From positions 1 through 8,027 of the forward strand of contig JALORT010000081.1 of the NCBI GenBank assembly GCA_025458755.1: a stretch of DNA of 8,027 nt, in the 5' to 3' direction. This DNA is from Methylotetracoccus sp. (lineage in GTDB: Bacteria; Pseudomonadota; Gammaproteobacteria; Methylococcales; Methylococcaceae). Of the stretch, positions 7,725-8,027 are shown one piece after another. A program made the translations under genes and the position numbers. The stretch's first letter is position 1; each line of letters starts with the position of its first letter. Under the pieces are notes generated by a model. The model was not told the DNA's origin and made no database searches. It saw nothing but the letters and a program-made list of their open reading frames with translations.

Positions 7725-7735
7725 CGCGAACGTGA
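7722..7735. repeat. Short palindrome TCACG-N4-CGTGA next to the putative dacC -10
   Basis: A perfect 5-bp inverted repeat, with spacer CGAA on the plus strand and TTCG on the minus strand, overlaps the TG extension of the candidate -10 of the dacC operon. It could be a small operator half-site pair or an RNA hairpin with a UUCG loop. No known regulator site is recognised. Confidence 0.4.
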
Positions 7736-7737
7736 CT

Positions 7738-7761
7738 AAACGGCCACTGCCTGTGGCGTTT
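7738..7761. terminator. Bulged 9-bp hairpin, possible weak or remnant bidirectional terminator
   Basis: AAACG-g-CCAC (7738-7747) pairs with GTGG-CGTTT (7753-7761) around a 5-base loop, with one bulged G. Both ends carry AAA/TTT, as in bidirectional intrinsic terminators. The U-run is only three bases on either strand, so termination strength would be low. It could end a leftward transcript entering from beyond 8027. Confidence 0.3.
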
Positions 7762-7864
7762 CCGACGCATTGGCAAAAGCCCGGTGCAAGAAAATCGACC
7801 GCGGAAAGGGCGAAAGCGAGAGGCCGATCGAACGCAGACCGTTGACCTCAGGCTCGGAACGGCT

Positions 7865-7884
7865 GGCTTCGCGAGTCCGAAGCC
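7865..7884. repeat. 7-bp perfect inverted repeat GGCTTCG-N6-CGAAGCC
   Basis: The perfect stem has a 6-base loop and no T-tract on either side, so it is not an intrinsic terminator. It could be a structured RNA element, a REP-like repeat or chance in G+C-rich DNA. Confidence 0.45.
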
Positions 7885-8000
7885 GCTCGAAGATTCCTGC
7901 CGCCACGCAACACCCCGTTCGGATGGCGGTAGACGACACCGGGCGTACCTCAGAAAGACCCGCGGCTGCGAACATCGCGAACGGTGGGCGGAGGAAATTG

Positions 8001-8009
8001 TGCGATAAT
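8001..8009 (+). promoter_or_regulatory. Possible extended -10 for a rightward gene beyond the window
   Basis: TGC-GATAAT (8001-8009) matches an extended -10 (TGn plus five of six hexamer bases) in an A+T-richer patch just before the window end. No good -35 is present at the expected spacing. A divergent gene to the right would be consistent, but none is visible. Confidence 0.25.
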
Positions 8010-8027
8010 TTTCTTCGTGCTGGGGGG

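Larger units (their letters stand above)
7684..8027. other. Intergenic region upstream of dacC, no convincing gene
   Basis: About 340 bases without a supported gene. The usual neighbour in some relatives (rlpA) is not visible. A 79-codon minus-strand frame (7975-7736) and a plus-strand frame (7784-8008) are open but lack recognisable domains and ribosome sites. The stretch is rich in inverted repeats: a TCACG palindrome at 7722-7735, a 9-bp bulged stem at 7738-7761 and a 7-bp stem at 7865-7884. It may hold promoters in both directions or an unrecognised small RNA. Confidence 0.5.

Noticed and set aside
7736..7975. 79-codon minus-strand open frame upstream of dacC
   Set aside because: It has no Shine-Dalgarno, no recognised motif, an Arg/Ser-rich composition and a hairpin at its end. 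It could be a decayed or unknown small gene, but the sequence does not support a call.
7915..7984. CCGTTCG / CGAACGG inverted pair 56 bases apart
   Set aside because: Seven-base matches at this distance are expected by chance in G+C-rich DNA, and there is no flanking support such as direct repeats or a transposase.

Overview
This window comes from a G+C-rich (about 60% by eye) proteobacterial chromosome and holds eight genes, all on the minus strand, so transcription runs right to left. It is most likely from a gammaproteobacterium. The order dacC, dat, ybeD, lipB, lipA resembles the lipoate/PBP5 cluster of that class, and the GroEL N-terminus is nearly collinear with the E. coli protein. The groESL operon carries a perfect CIRCE operator. 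That points to a lineage that keeps HrcA and away from enterics and pseudomonads, which lack it. I cannot name the genus.

Right end, 8027 to 7684: no convincing gene. It holds several inverted repeats, a weak candidate promoter for dacC, and a possible extended -10 facing right, out of the window.

Middle, 7683 to 1481: a very tightly packed run of seven genes. dacC (D-Ala-D-Ala carboxypeptidase) is followed one base later by dat (D-amino-acid transaminase). dat overlaps ybeD (DUF493) by 4 bases. A 117-base gap precedes mgtE (Mg2+ channel), which lies 4 bases before lipB (octanoyltransferase). lipB overlaps lipA (lipoyl synthase) by 1 base, and lipA overlaps a membrane DUF218 protein resembling ElyC by 4 bases. 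The operon mixes lipoate assembly (lipB, lipA, with ybeD as the usual neighbour) with cell-wall and D-alanine functions (dacC, dat and the ElyC-like gene). mgtE looks like an inserted passenger.

Left end, 1480 to 1: an intergenic region with no clear terminator, then the heat-shock operon groES-groEL, with groEL cut by the window edge. A near-consensus sigma-70 promoter overlaps the CIRCE element. A leader of about 180 bases follows, with four potential hairpins. The last of these would bury the groES Shine-Dalgarno sequence in a 6-bp stem, the layout of an RNA thermometer.

Most of the window is conserved housekeeping DNA. The points most worth a second look are the possible double control of groESL (repressor plus RNA structure), the mgtE insertion, and the ElyC-like gene fused into the lipoate operon.
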